Part shown: piece by piece, positions 24,223 to 31,215 of the stretch
How positions within the stretch are numbered: position 1 is the first letter of the stretch
How the letters are laid out: every line of letters starts with the position of its first letter
NCBI GenBank assembly: GCA_937877535.1
Contig: CALFJF010000045.1
Coordinates: forward strand, 1 to 64,000
Length of the DNA: 64,000 nucleotides
Direction of reading: 5' to 3'
From: an uncultured Treponema sp.
GTDB taxonomy: Bacteria > Spirochaetota > Spirochaetia > Treponematales > Treponemataceae
Translations under genes and position numbers: made by a program
The notes under the pieces: model-generated
The model's input: only the letters and a program-made list of their open reading frames with translations
What the model was told of the DNA's origin: nothing
Databases searched by the model: none

Positions 24223-26334
24223 CTACTGTTTGCCCTGATTTGTAAAACTGTTGAGCGTGTTTGCTTGCGCGTTCAGTCCGTTCAGAGTGCCTTCCATTTG
24301 CCCATATTTTTGCTTGAGTTGCGCTTCTTTTGCATCGAGTTGCGTTTCAAGTTTTTTGATATTTGTTTCGCTTGCAGAAATTCGTTTGTCGAGTCCGCTC
24401 GTTTTTGTTGCAATAATTCCGCCAGATTGCACCCAACTTGAAAGTTGCCTGTCGATGTTGTACGCAATTCCAGAATCTACGATGAGGTCGCCGTCGCGGT
24501 CAAACCCAAAAAGACTTTTTATTTGGTCAAGGTCATTTTCTATACTTGAATCGAGTTTTTTTTCGTCGATTTCAAGATAGCCGCGAACTTGCGAAGCGTT
24601 GTAGCCTCCGCCGTTGCCACTCGCTCTGCTTGAAATTCCGATTTGCGAAAGCATTGTAATTGTTGCTTCGTCAGACCACGGATAATTTGCGTTCACGATT
24701 GAGCGCAAAGACGATTTTCCATTTGTGAGCGAAAAATCATTCAAAAACATTCCGAGCCGACTTTCGGCGGCTTCTTGCTCATCTTTTGTAAGGTAATCGA
24801 GTTCGGTTACGATTTCTGGCTTGCTGTCGCTTAAAATGTTTATTTCCGCAATGACTTGATTGTAATTTCCAACGAATTCAATTAAAGCGTCTTTTGCGGA
24901 TTCCTTGTCGGGCGTAATGTCAATCGTGGCGGTGCGTTCAGTCGGCTGCTTTACGTTTAGTGTTACATGAGGAATTACGTCGTCGATTTTGTTTGTCGGT
25001 CGGTGAATCGTAATTCCGTTGTAGCGAATTGTCGCATCTCCTGCAACGCTTACGGGATTTACGGGCGAATATTCAAGATTTTTTTTCTCGTCGTATACGG
25101 TATAACTTGTCATCGAGATTTCCGCACCCGTATTTCGATTGCGAACAACGATGCTTTCCATGTCGGGAAAATCGCGCACGGCAAGCGAAATCGTTTTTTC
25201 GCCCGTCAGCGGGTCTAAAAGCGTAAGCGCATCGCCTTCGGTGTCAATTTTGATTTCGCTTCCGTCGGAATTTCTTACAAAAAAATCTTCTCCGCCCATT
25301 ATTGGCTGAAATTCCGTTTCCACGATTGGCGGAAGCGTCGTGTCGCTTTGCTCGTTTAGGACGGTAACGTCCATGAATGTTACTTTTCCAGGATTCATTT
25401 CTGGACGAGTTTCTCGCCATTCGTTCAAATCTTCCGTTATGTCTGGCACTTCATTCGTCGTGTAACTAAATTCTATTCGATTCGACTCCGTTTCAAGAAT
25501 TTGAGGGTCAACTTGCACCGAAAATCCTTTTCTTGGAGGAATTATAGTTCTGTTGTCTTCTGGTTTTGCTTCGCCATCTTCGTTTGTTGCTTCGGTAATT
25601 GAAACCGTTTTTTTCTTGAACACGGGCATTCCTTCAAAATCGCCTTCTGGCACAACCTCTTCTGGCACTGGATTCCAAAAAAACGACGGATTGTTTCCGA
25701 ATTCCTCAAGATTTTTTCGACTTTTTTCTACGATTCGATTTTTGAGAGCAAACGAGAGCGCGTCGTCTTTGAAAATGAGATTCGCTTCGTTGCCCGTTTT
25801 GAGGGACTCAATCAAAAGGGCGTGTTTGTTTCCGCTGACTCCTATTAACGATGCTTTGACGGTGTTCGCACTCCGTTTGTTGAGTGCCGTGATAAAATCC
25901 GAAAGTTTGCCACCTTTCCAATTAAATGAAATTGTTTTGTCGTCAACTATAAACGTGTATGTTCCCTTTGGAACTTGCGAATTTCTTTCAAGTTCAGTCG
26001 AGAGAAAACGGTCTGTGGTTGCTTCTTTGAGAACGTCTACTTTTATAGTTTCGTATGCTGCCTCTCGTCCTGCTTCTGCCGTAATTGCGTCTTCATCGGA
26101 AGAAGAAGCCAATTTGTTGTTGAACGGATTTTCATACGAATAAAGAGTCTTTGAACTTGAGCGGAGTGCTGCCATTTTTTGACCAACGCCACGCCACGCA
26201 TTTTGTTGCTCTTTATATTGCTCAAGATTTTCTTGCTCTCGAGTAAGCGGAATTCGCTCCTTTTGCATGAGAGCTTCCACGTAGTCTTTTGTCTTGTATT
26301 TATCGCTGAACCCTGGAATCGAAATATCGGCCAT
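24223..26334 (-). CDS. fliD: Flagellar filament capping protein FliD (HAP2)
   Basis: 703 aa, longer than in E. coli (468) as is common for spirochaetes. The N-terminus IPGFSDKYKTKDYVEALMQK with ERIPLTREQENLEQYKEQ is the FliD start; the middle contains the Ig-like domains of HAP2 and VGNYNQVIAEINILS (FliD_C); the end is a coiled coil (KRISASETNIKKLETQLDAK). It caps the growing periplasmic filament and folds flagellin. 63 bp after flaG; no signal peptide. Confidence 0.93.
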   Translation of the reverse strand: MADISIPGFSDKYKTKDYVEALMQKERIPLTREQENLEQYKEQQNAWRGVGQKMAALRSSSKTLYSYENPFNNKLASSSDEDAITAEAGREAAYETIKVDVLKEATTDRFLSTELERNSQVPKGTYTFIVDDKTISFNWKGGKLSDFITALNKRSANTVKASLIGVSGNKHALLIESLKTGNEANLIFKDDALSFALKNRIVEKSRKNLEEFGNNPSFFWNPVPEEVVPEGDFEGMPVFKKKTVSITEATNEDGEAKPEDNRTIIPPRKGFSVQVDPQILETESNRIEFSYTTNEVPDITEDLNEWRETRPEMNPGKVTFMDVTVLNEQSDTTLPPIVETEFQPIMGGEDFFVRNSDGSEIKIDTEGDALTLLDPLTGEKTISLAVRDFPDMESIVVRNRNTGAEISMTSYTVYDEKKNLEYSPVNPVSVAGDATIRYNGITIHRPTNKIDDVIPHVTLNVKQPTERTATIDITPDKESAKDALIEFVGNYNQVIAEINILSDSKPEIVTELDYLTKDEQEAAESRLGMFLNDFSLTNGKSSLRSIVNANYPWSDEATITMLSQIGISSRASGNGGGYNASQVRGYLEIDEKKLDSSIENDLDQIKSLFGFDRDGDLIVDSGIAYNIDRQLSSWVQSGGIIATKTSGLDKRISASETNIKKLETQLDAKEAQLKQKYGQMEGTLNGLNAQANTLNSFTNQGKQ

Positions 26335-26396
26335 TATTATATTCTATCCTGTTGTAAAACGTGGAAAACCTGAGCCTTTTGTAGACCTAAGCCCCC

Positions 26397-26792
26397 CTAC
26401 GCATTCATGCTAAACACTGCACCTTTAGACGACACTCCGCTGATTCTGGAGGCAAGTTCAACAATGCGCTTGATTTTTGCGTGCAGTCGCTGCTCGTCTT
26501 GCGACGGAATCTCCCTAATCACGGTATCTGTCCTTGGGTCTATAAGAGCAACTACGATGTCCCCAGAATCTTCATTCACGGAAAATCGAGTCTTTTGCCC
26601 TAGTATAATATCGGAGACTTTCTGAATATGCTCGATATCTTCGCGTGTTTTGGCGATTGATTTTGTTATATTTTGAACAACGCTTTCTGCGCTTGCTAAT
26701 TGTCGAATCGACGTATTTGTTGTTACCGACACCTCTTGCGCGGGTAACGATACACTCGAATAATTTGAAAGTACTGATTTGACTCCGTTCAT
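26397..26792 (-). CDS. flaG: FlaG family flagellar protein
   Basis: 131 aa. The second half, FSVNEDSGDIVVALIDPRTD followed by VIREIPSQD, is the FlaG signature; the first half is polar and helical. FlaG-type proteins influence filament length or assembly and are typically encoded between flagellin and fliD, as here. A terminator at 26813-26856 separates it from the upstream flaB, and GAGGAGTGC precedes its ATG, so it probably starts a flaG-fliD transcription unit. Confidence 0.85.
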   Translation of the reverse strand: MNGVKSVLSNYSSVSLPAQEVSVTTNTSIRQLASAESVVQNITKSIAKTREDIEHIQKVSDIILGQKTRFSVNEDSGDIVVALIDPRTDTVIREIPSQDEQRLHAKIKRIVELASRISGVSSKGAVFSMNA

Positions 26793-26812
26793 AAAGCACT
26801 CCTCAAAATTAT

Positions 26813-26856
26813 AAAAAAAGAAGGGAGAAGGAGGGGCGCACCTCTTCCTCCCTTTT
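26813..26856 (-). terminator. Terminator after flaB (second copy)
   Basis: Minus-strand stem AAGGGAGGAAGAGG paired with CCTCCTTCTCCCTT (two internal mismatches), then CTTTTTTTAT. Lies between flaB and flaG. Confidence 0.7.
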
Positions 26857-26957
26857 GTTGACTTAAAAAGTCTGTTTTTAACCGCTTTTTATACTGGAAA
26901 AACGACATCCAGAGGTTTTTCTAGTAAGAATGCTTAAAAACGCCTTTTTTCCCGTTA

Positions 26958-27809
26958 TTAGCGGAGCAATGCAAGGACGTTCTGCGACTGGCTGTTTGCC
27001 TGCGCGAGCATCGCGGTTCCAGATTGTGTGAGAATCTGGTTTTTTGTGTAATCAACCATCTGCGCTGCCATATCCGTATCCCGAATAAGCGACTCAGCAG
27101 ACTGCAAGTTCTCAGCGGCAATCGCAACTCCGTTTGAAGCCATCTCAAAGCGATTCTGATACGCTCCAAGGTCTGCACGCTGTTTTGAAACCGCGGTCAA
27201 AGCATTGTCAATCGTGCCGATTGCCATGTTTGCTTCATCAGGGGAAGCGATAGACAACTGTCCGTCATCTGCCTGCCCTTTCAGTCCCAGTGCAACTGCC
27301 GTCATAGTTCCAATGAACACGCGAGTGTTCTGGTCCATGTTTGCTCCAACTTGGAACTGCATAACACGACCCGTTGCTGAATCCTGTGCAAAAGAACCAG
27401 TAAGCATATTCATGCCATTGAACTGTGCCTGTGATGCAATTCGGTCAACTTCCGCAACGAGAGCAGAAACTTCGACTTGAATCTGCATACGGTCTTCATC
27501 CGAGTAGATTCCGTTCGCTGACTGAACCGCAAGTTCTCGGACGCGCTGGAGAATATCCTGCGTTTCCTGTAAATAACCTTCGGTCGTCTGAATGAACGAA
27601 ACTCCATTCTGGATGTTTCTGTTTGCCTGATTCAAACCTCGAATCTGACTGCGCATCTTCTCGGAAACGGCAAGCCCTGAAGCATCGTCGCCCGCCTTGT
27701 TGATGCGCATTCCTGAACTGAGTTTTTCGACATCGTTATGCACCTGTGCGTTGTTCACACCCAAAGTGCGGTTCGCAAACATCGAACTCATGTTGTGATT
27801 GATAACCAT
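26958..27809 (-). CDS. flaB: Flagellin, FlaB-type core filament protein (copy 2)
   Basis: 283 aa. Conserved flagellin N-terminus [20 protein letters not shown] with [20 protein letters not shown], and C-terminal helix [15 protein letters not shown] [20 protein letters not shown] ending LALLR. No signal peptide, so exported by the flagellar type III system and assembled as the inner core of the periplasmic filament. Very similar to the copy at 28.2-29.05 kb, with a shorter variable middle. The Shine-Dalgarno is AGGGAGGA. The intergenic leader is long and structured (27833-27877), but no convincing sigma-28 promoter was found for this copy. Confidence 0.96.
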   Translation of the reverse strand: MVINHNMSSMFANRTLGVNNAQVHNDVEKLSSGMRINKAGDDASGLAVSEKMRSQIRGLNQANRNIQNGVSFIQTTEGYLQETQDILQRVRELAVQSANGIYSDEDRMQIQVEVSALVAEVDRIASQAQFNGMNMLTGSFAQDSATGRVMQFQVGANMDQNTRVFIGTMTAVALGLKGQADDGQLSIASPDEANMAIGTIDNALTAVSKQRADLGAYQNRFEMASNGVAIAAENLQSAESLIRDTDMAAQMVDYTKNQILTQSGTAMLAQANSQSQNVLALLR

Positions 27810-27832
27810 TTTGTGTCCTCCCTGATTTTTTC

Positions 27833-27877
27833 GCTACGACATCTTGCCGTGCGACCTGCCCCATGCGGACTCGTAGC
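27833..27877 (-). promoter_or_regulatory. Long-range stem in the leader of flaB copy 2
   Basis: GCTACGA and TCGTAGC can pair around a 31-base GC-rich loop (GGGGCAGGTCGCACGG), ending 23 bases before the ATG. The intergenic stretch 27810-28125 otherwise contains only AT-rich sequence with no identifiable gene. Confidence 0.35.
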
Positions 27878-28125
27878 AGACTTTGCGCCTTCTGCCACAA
27901 GGTCTAGTTCCTTTCGGCAGGAATCGCATCTGAAAACTATAAATATAGAATTTCAGCGGCGATTTCTGCCGTCACAAGCCTAAGAATCAAGAGAACGAGT
28001 TTTCAAAGAACGAAGATATGCCTAAACTTCATATCGAAGTCCTTGAATTCTAACATTTTTTTTAGAATTGTAAAGAGGGTAGCACTCTTTCTTGGAACTT
28101 ACATTTTTGAAAAACGATTAGTTTT

Positions 28126-28172
28126 ATACAAAAAGAACCCGCCGTTCATTGGCGAATGGCGGGTTCTTTTTA
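28126..28172 (-). terminator. Terminator after flaB (first copy)
   Basis: Minus-strand AAAAAGAACCCGCCATTC ... GAACGGCGGGTTCTTTTT, 18-bp stem with one wobble pair and T tail. Directly follows the flaB stop at 28191. Confidence 0.88.
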
Positions 28173-28190
28173 AGTCCCAGAAGATTTCAA

Positions 28191-29051
28191 CTACCGCAAG
28201 AGTGAAAGAACCGTCTGTGCCTGACTATTCGCCTGTGCAAGCATTGCAGTTCCAGACTGCGTGAGCAACTGGTTCTTCGTGAAGTCCACAACCTGTGATG
28301 CCATATTGGTATCGCGGATGCGGCTCTCAGATGCCTGAAGGTTCTCTGCTGCAATGTCAACACCTTTTACCGTGTATTCAAGGCGGTTCTGATATGCGCC
28401 AAGGTCAGCGCGCTGTTTGTTGATTTTCTTAAGTCCCTCGTCGAGCGTTCCGATTGCGCGGTTCGCTTCCTCTGGAGTTGCAAGAGAAAGAATCTCCTCG
28501 CCTGCAACGTCGCGAAGTCCAAGAGCGGCAGCGGTCATTGTGCCAATGAACACCTGAACGCGCTGGTCCATGTTTGCTCCGATGTGAAACCACATTGAAG
28601 CAGTAACAGCATTTTCGCCCTGTGACTGAGCAAAGCGTCCAGTAAGCATATTCATACCGTTGAACTGTGCCTGCGATGCAATTCGGTCAACTTCTGCTAC
28701 GAGTGCAGAAACCTCGACCTGAATCTGCATACGGTCTTCGTCTGAATAAATGCCGTTTGATGACTGGACTGCAAGTTCACGAATGCGCTGGATAATATCC
28801 TGTGATTCCTGAAGATACCCTTCAGTAGTTTGGATAAAACTGATTCCATTCTGTGCGTTCTGTGATGCTTTGTTAAGACCGCGAATCTGGCTGCGCATTT
28901 TTTCTGAAACTGCAAGTCCAGAAGCATCGTCGCCTGCGCGGTTGATGCGCTCGCCAGACGAAAGTTTTTCCATGTCTTTTGAAAGGCTCAAGTTTGTAAC
29001 TCCAAGCTGGCGGCTTGAGTACATCGCTGACATGTTGTGATTGATAACCAT
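28191..29051 (-). CDS. flaB: Flagellin, FlaB-type core filament protein (copy 1)
   Basis: 286 aa. N-terminus [20 protein letters not shown] and [21 protein letters not shown]-terminus [20 protein letters not shown] ending LSLLR. No signal peptide. A core component of the periplasmic flagellar filament. Transcription is predicted from the sigma-28-type promoter at 29222-29249, giving a leader of about 160 nt with a GGA-loop hairpin (29077-29096) and Shine-Dalgarno GGAGGA; both are possible CsrA sites. It has its own terminator, so the two flaB genes are separate transcription units or only partly co-transcribed. Confidence 0.97.
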   Translation of the reverse strand: MVINHNMSAMYSSRQLGVTNLSLSKDMEKLSSGERINRAGDDASGLAVSEKMRSQIRGLNKASQNAQNGISFIQTTEGYLQESQDIIQRIRELAVQSSNGIYSDEDRMQIQVEVSALVAEVDRIASQAQFNGMNMLTGRFAQSQGENAVTASMWFHIGANMDQRVQVFIGTMTAAALGLRDVAGEEILSLATPEEANRAIGTLDEGLKKINKQRADLGAYQNRLEYTVKGVDIAAENLQASESRIRDTNMASQVVDFTKNQLLTQSGTAMLAQANSQAQTVLSLLR

Positions 29052-29076
29052 ATTTTTCCTCCGTGGAATATGACTT

Positions 29077-29096
29077 AGACGGATTCCGTTCCGTCT
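29077..29096 (-). promoter_or_regulatory. GGA-loop hairpin in the flaB leader, candidate CsrA site
   Basis: On the mRNA, AGACGGA and UCCGUCU form a perfect 7-bp stem around the loop ACGGAA. CsrA prefers GGA exposed in a hairpin loop. About 24 bases downstream the Shine-Dalgarno region ACGGAGGA offers a second GGA, an arrangement like the two CsrA sites of the Bacillus hag leader. Confidence 0.5.
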
Positions 29097-29221
29097 TTTT
29101 AGATTTTATTGTAAAAGGATGCATCTGCATTACAAGGCTACATCTGAATCCCCTTACGATTTTTTAATGACTTATCAGGAAACTTCGACGAAGTTGAACC
29201 AGATATAATCACTCATTACTA

Positions 29222-29249
29222 TTTTCGGAAATGTACAAAAAAAACTTTA
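29222..29249 (-). promoter_or_regulatory. Sigma-28 (FliA)-type promoter of flaB copy 1
   Basis: Minus-strand TAAAG (TAAA = 29249-29246) and TCCGAAAA (29229-29222) with a 16-base spacer, matching the flgN promoter at 15929-15956 in both elements and in spacing. The -35 part lies inside the left arm of the rdgB terminator. Confidence 0.72.
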
Positions 29250-29292
29250 GAAAAAAATTATTTTTTTTGATTTTTTTTTCTCTAAAGTTTTT
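29235..29292 (-). terminator. rdgB terminator overlapping its stop codon
   Basis: Minus-strand AAAACTTTAGAGAAAAAA ... TTTTTTTCTAAAGTTTT followed by T residues. The left arm contains the rdgB TAG stop codon; the right arm overlaps the flaB promoter. Confidence 0.65.
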
Positions 29293-29911
29293 CACTTTTT
29301 TCGATAAGACTTAAAATTGCTTGTATCGCTTTTCCTCTATGCGAAATTTTGTTTTTTTCTTCTGCTGTTATTTGCGCAACTGTTTTTCCGTATTCTGGCA
29401 AAAATACGATAGGGTCGTATCCAAATCCTCCAGAACCTGCTTGTTTTTCAATGGAATCGATGATTTTTCCTTCAAACGTTTCTTGTGCAATGAAAAATCT
29501 ATCTGGAGAAAAAAACAAAACTATCGAACAAACGTAGCGACAAGAGCGGTCTGAAGAACCTGTTTTATTTAATTGTTCGATTAAAAGTCGATTTTGGTTT
29601 CTTTGTGAGATTTTTTTCCCATCGGGTCGTCCGTGCGGAAACTCCGCTCCAGCATAGCGCGACGTAAAAATGCCAGGTTCTCCTTTGAGTGCGTCAACGC
29701 AAAGTCCAGAATCATCTGCGATTACGGGAGCGTGCACTATGTCAAAAAGCGCACGGGCTTTTATCATGCTGTTTTCCATAAAAGAAGAGCCACTTTCCTC
29801 TGGATTGAAAAAAATCCCCTCATCCGCTGGAATAAAAATGTCGAACGAGGGGAGCAGTTCGCGCATTTCCTTTCTTTTGTGTTCATTTGACGATGCCATA
29901 TACAGTTTCAT
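29282..29911 (-). CDS. rdgB: RdgB/HAM1 family non-canonical purine NTP pyrophosphatase
   Basis: 209 aa from the ATG at 29911, chosen because MKLYMASSNEHKRKEMREL matches the family start; an in-frame ATG at 29950 that overlaps the preceding stop codon is an alternative. Landmarks are VIADDSGLCVDALKGEPGIF, SRYAG, GFGYDPIVFLPE and the terminal SHRGKA. It hydrolyses ITP, XTP and their deoxy forms to monophosphates to keep them out of nucleic acids. Neither candidate start has a strong Shine-Dalgarno. Probably co-transcribed with the upstream sigma-like gene, and thus possibly under sigma-54 control. Confidence 0.92.
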   Translation of the reverse strand: MKLYMASSNEHKRKEMRELLPSFDIFIPADEGIFFNPEESGSSFMENSMIKARALFDIVHAPVIADDSGLCVDALKGEPGIFTSRYAGAEFPHGRPDGKKISQRNQNRLLIEQLNKTGSSDRSCRYVCSIVLFFSPDRFFIAQETFEGKIIDSIEKQAGSGGFGYDPIVFLPEYGKTVAQITAEEKNKISHRGKAIQAILSLIEKSEKL

Positions 29912-29942
29912 GCGCGAATGATAGCAGATTTTTGAAATATCG

Positions 29943-30878
29943 TCAGTCATCTTGAGAACATTCGTTTTGAAAAATGTCTCTAAAATTTTCGACAATTCCA
30001 TTTTCTTGGACGTGTGATATACAATAATAGACTTTTCTCATCTTTATTCCGAGGGTTTTTGCAATATCCTCATTTCTCGGCGAGCGAACGCAACTTTTTG
30101 AAAGGAGCGCATTTTGGCTTTGCCAATTTTTCGTCTGATTTTCAACGATTTTTTTCACGCGCTCATATTCTGAACTGGTAGGGTCAAGTCTCGAAAGTTC
30201 AAACGAATATTTGCGCTTTCTAAAAAACGACGAATCGCGCTTTGCCACGAGTTTTTCAAATCTTTTTTCCGAAGAAGATGAGTGCTTTTTGACATTTTCG
30301 AGCATGGACACGATTTCTTCTTCCGCGCGTCCTGTAAAAGAGGCGAGTTTTTGCAACGTTTTGTCATCGATTTGTCTGCACGATTTCATCGCAAGAACCA
30401 GAGCGGTATCTCGCGCAAGTCGCAGCGTTGGAGCGGGCGTTTTGGCACTTTTTAGCCTTTTTTTTGAAATCGTTTTTTTCCGTATTTTTAAGATTTCTTC
30501 AGATTTTTGTGGGTCTGAACGAAAATCGGCAGTTTCTGCGCCCTCCACAACGCCCAGTCGCACCGCGCTGTCAAGACTTTGCTCTGCTGCGCTCATTTTT
30601 AATGCTCGCTTTCGCCACGAAAGTTTGTAGAACGAAATGCAATTCCTCACGAATGTTGTAAAATCCGCACTTACGCTGTCGTATGCGTCCAAAAGGCTTG
30701 AAAAACGCGGGTAAAAATGCAGCAAAAAGTCGCTTAATTCGTCTTCCGAAAAAGAGCGGAGAGCGTACTTTTCGGGAGCGGTGTAAATATTCGCCCAAAG
30801 TGCCTTGATTGCTTCTGTTTTTGTGATTTTTCCGTTTTCAAAGAGGAATGGGATTTCGTTTGTTTCGATTTTTTTCAT
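29943..30878 (-). CDS. Sigma-70-factor-like protein under a sigma-54 promoter
   Basis: 311 aa from ATG 30878 (GGAGAGAAACA upstream). Residues 15-90 (ITKTEAIKALWANIYTAPEK, DELSDFLLHFYPRFSSLLDA, SVSADFTTFVRNCISFYKLS) resemble sigma-70 region 2: a helix bearing the YPRF-type motif followed by an 'F..(Y/F)(L/V)R' helix. The middle is basic and charged. The C-terminus PRNEDIAKTLGIKMRKVYYC is a helix-turn-helix like sigma region 4.2. The similarity is weak, so a different DNA-binding regulator remains possible. The gene starts about 39 nt below the predicted start of a perfect sigma-54 promoter, and its stop overlaps the rdgB start region. Confidence 0.55.
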   Translation of the reverse strand: MKKIETNEIPFLFENGKITKTEAIKALWANIYTAPEKYALRSFSEDELSDFLLHFYPRFSSLLDAYDSVSADFTTFVRNCISFYKLSWRKRALKMSAAEQSLDSAVRLGVVEGAETADFRSDPQKSEEILKIRKKTISKKRLKSAKTPAPTLRLARDTALVLAMKSCRQIDDKTLQKLASFTGRAEEEIVSMLENVKKHSSSSEKRFEKLVAKRDSSFFRKRKYSFELSRLDPTSSEYERVKKIVENQTKNWQSQNALLSKSCVRSPRNEDIAKTLGIKMRKVYYCISHVQENGIVENFRDIFQNECSQDD

Positions 30879-30928
30879 TGTTTCTCTCCAATTTTTTTTC
30901 TTTAGGGATTTCCCTTGAAAAAGAATAT

Positions 30929-30944
30929 GCAATATGCGTGCCAA
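30929..30944 (-). promoter_or_regulatory. Sigma-54 (RpoN) -24/-12 promoter
   Basis: On the minus strand TTGGCACG-CATA-TTGCAT, an exact match to the RpoN consensus YTGGCACG-N4-TTGCW. GG at 30942-30941 and GC at 30930-30929 have the required spacing. Predicted start near 30917, 39 nt above the ATG of the sigma-like gene. Confidence 0.85.
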
Positions 30945-30990
30945 CTAGATATTTTGGAGATTTTTGCCACTTTTTTCGTAAAAATTGAGA

Positions 30991-31073
30991 ATTTTCTAAC
31001 AAAATCTAACAATTCCTAACAAAGTCTAACAAAGTCTAACAACAAAATTGAAATTTCTAACAAAATCTAACAA
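30991..31073 (-). repeat. Helically phased array of seven TTGTTAGA-type repeats, candidate activator (UAS) site
   Basis: Seven direct copies of a (T/C)CTAACAA core (plus strand), with CTAAC beginning at 30996, 31006, 31016, 31026, 31036, 31057 and 31067. Steps are 10, 10, 10, 10, 21 and 10 bp, so all copies face the same side of the helix. The array lies about 79-154 bp upstream of the predicted sigma-54 start, where enhancer-binding proteins usually bind. The rest of the intergenic stretch (30879-31215) holds the promoter, this array and a short hairpin at 31156-31180. Confidence 0.75.
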
Positions 31074-31155
31074 GAAAAAATGGATTTTTGAAAATGTTTT
31101 GTGTGCGAAAAACAGATTACAGAGCCAAAATTGAAAAATCAGAAAGCGAGAAGAT

Positions 31156-31180
31156 GGTGGTTTCGATAGGCTCAACCACC
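31156..31180. repeat. Short palindromic REP-like hairpin
   Basis: GGTGGTT and AACCACC flank the loop TCGATAGGCTC. The sequence TTTCGATAGGCTCAACCACC closely resembles a REP-like sequence (TTTCGACAGGCTCAACC) that I recall as common in intergenic regions of diverse bacteria. Only this copy was noticed in the window. It lies 36 bp after the NrnA-type gene. Confidence 0.4.
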
Positions 31181-31215
31181 GTAATGTCAAAATACTTTTG
31201 ATAACGCAACAAAAA

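Noticed and set aside
28030..28062. TAAA ... TTCGATAT on the minus strand as a sigma-28 promoter for the second flaB
   Set aside because: The spacer is 22 bases, too long compared with the 16 bases of the two good examples.
30991..31073. Repeat array considered as CRISPR or replication iterons
   Set aside because: Units are about 10 bp with almost no spacers, too short for CRISPR; no dnaA/rep gene or DnaA boxes nearby, and position fits an upstream activator site much better.
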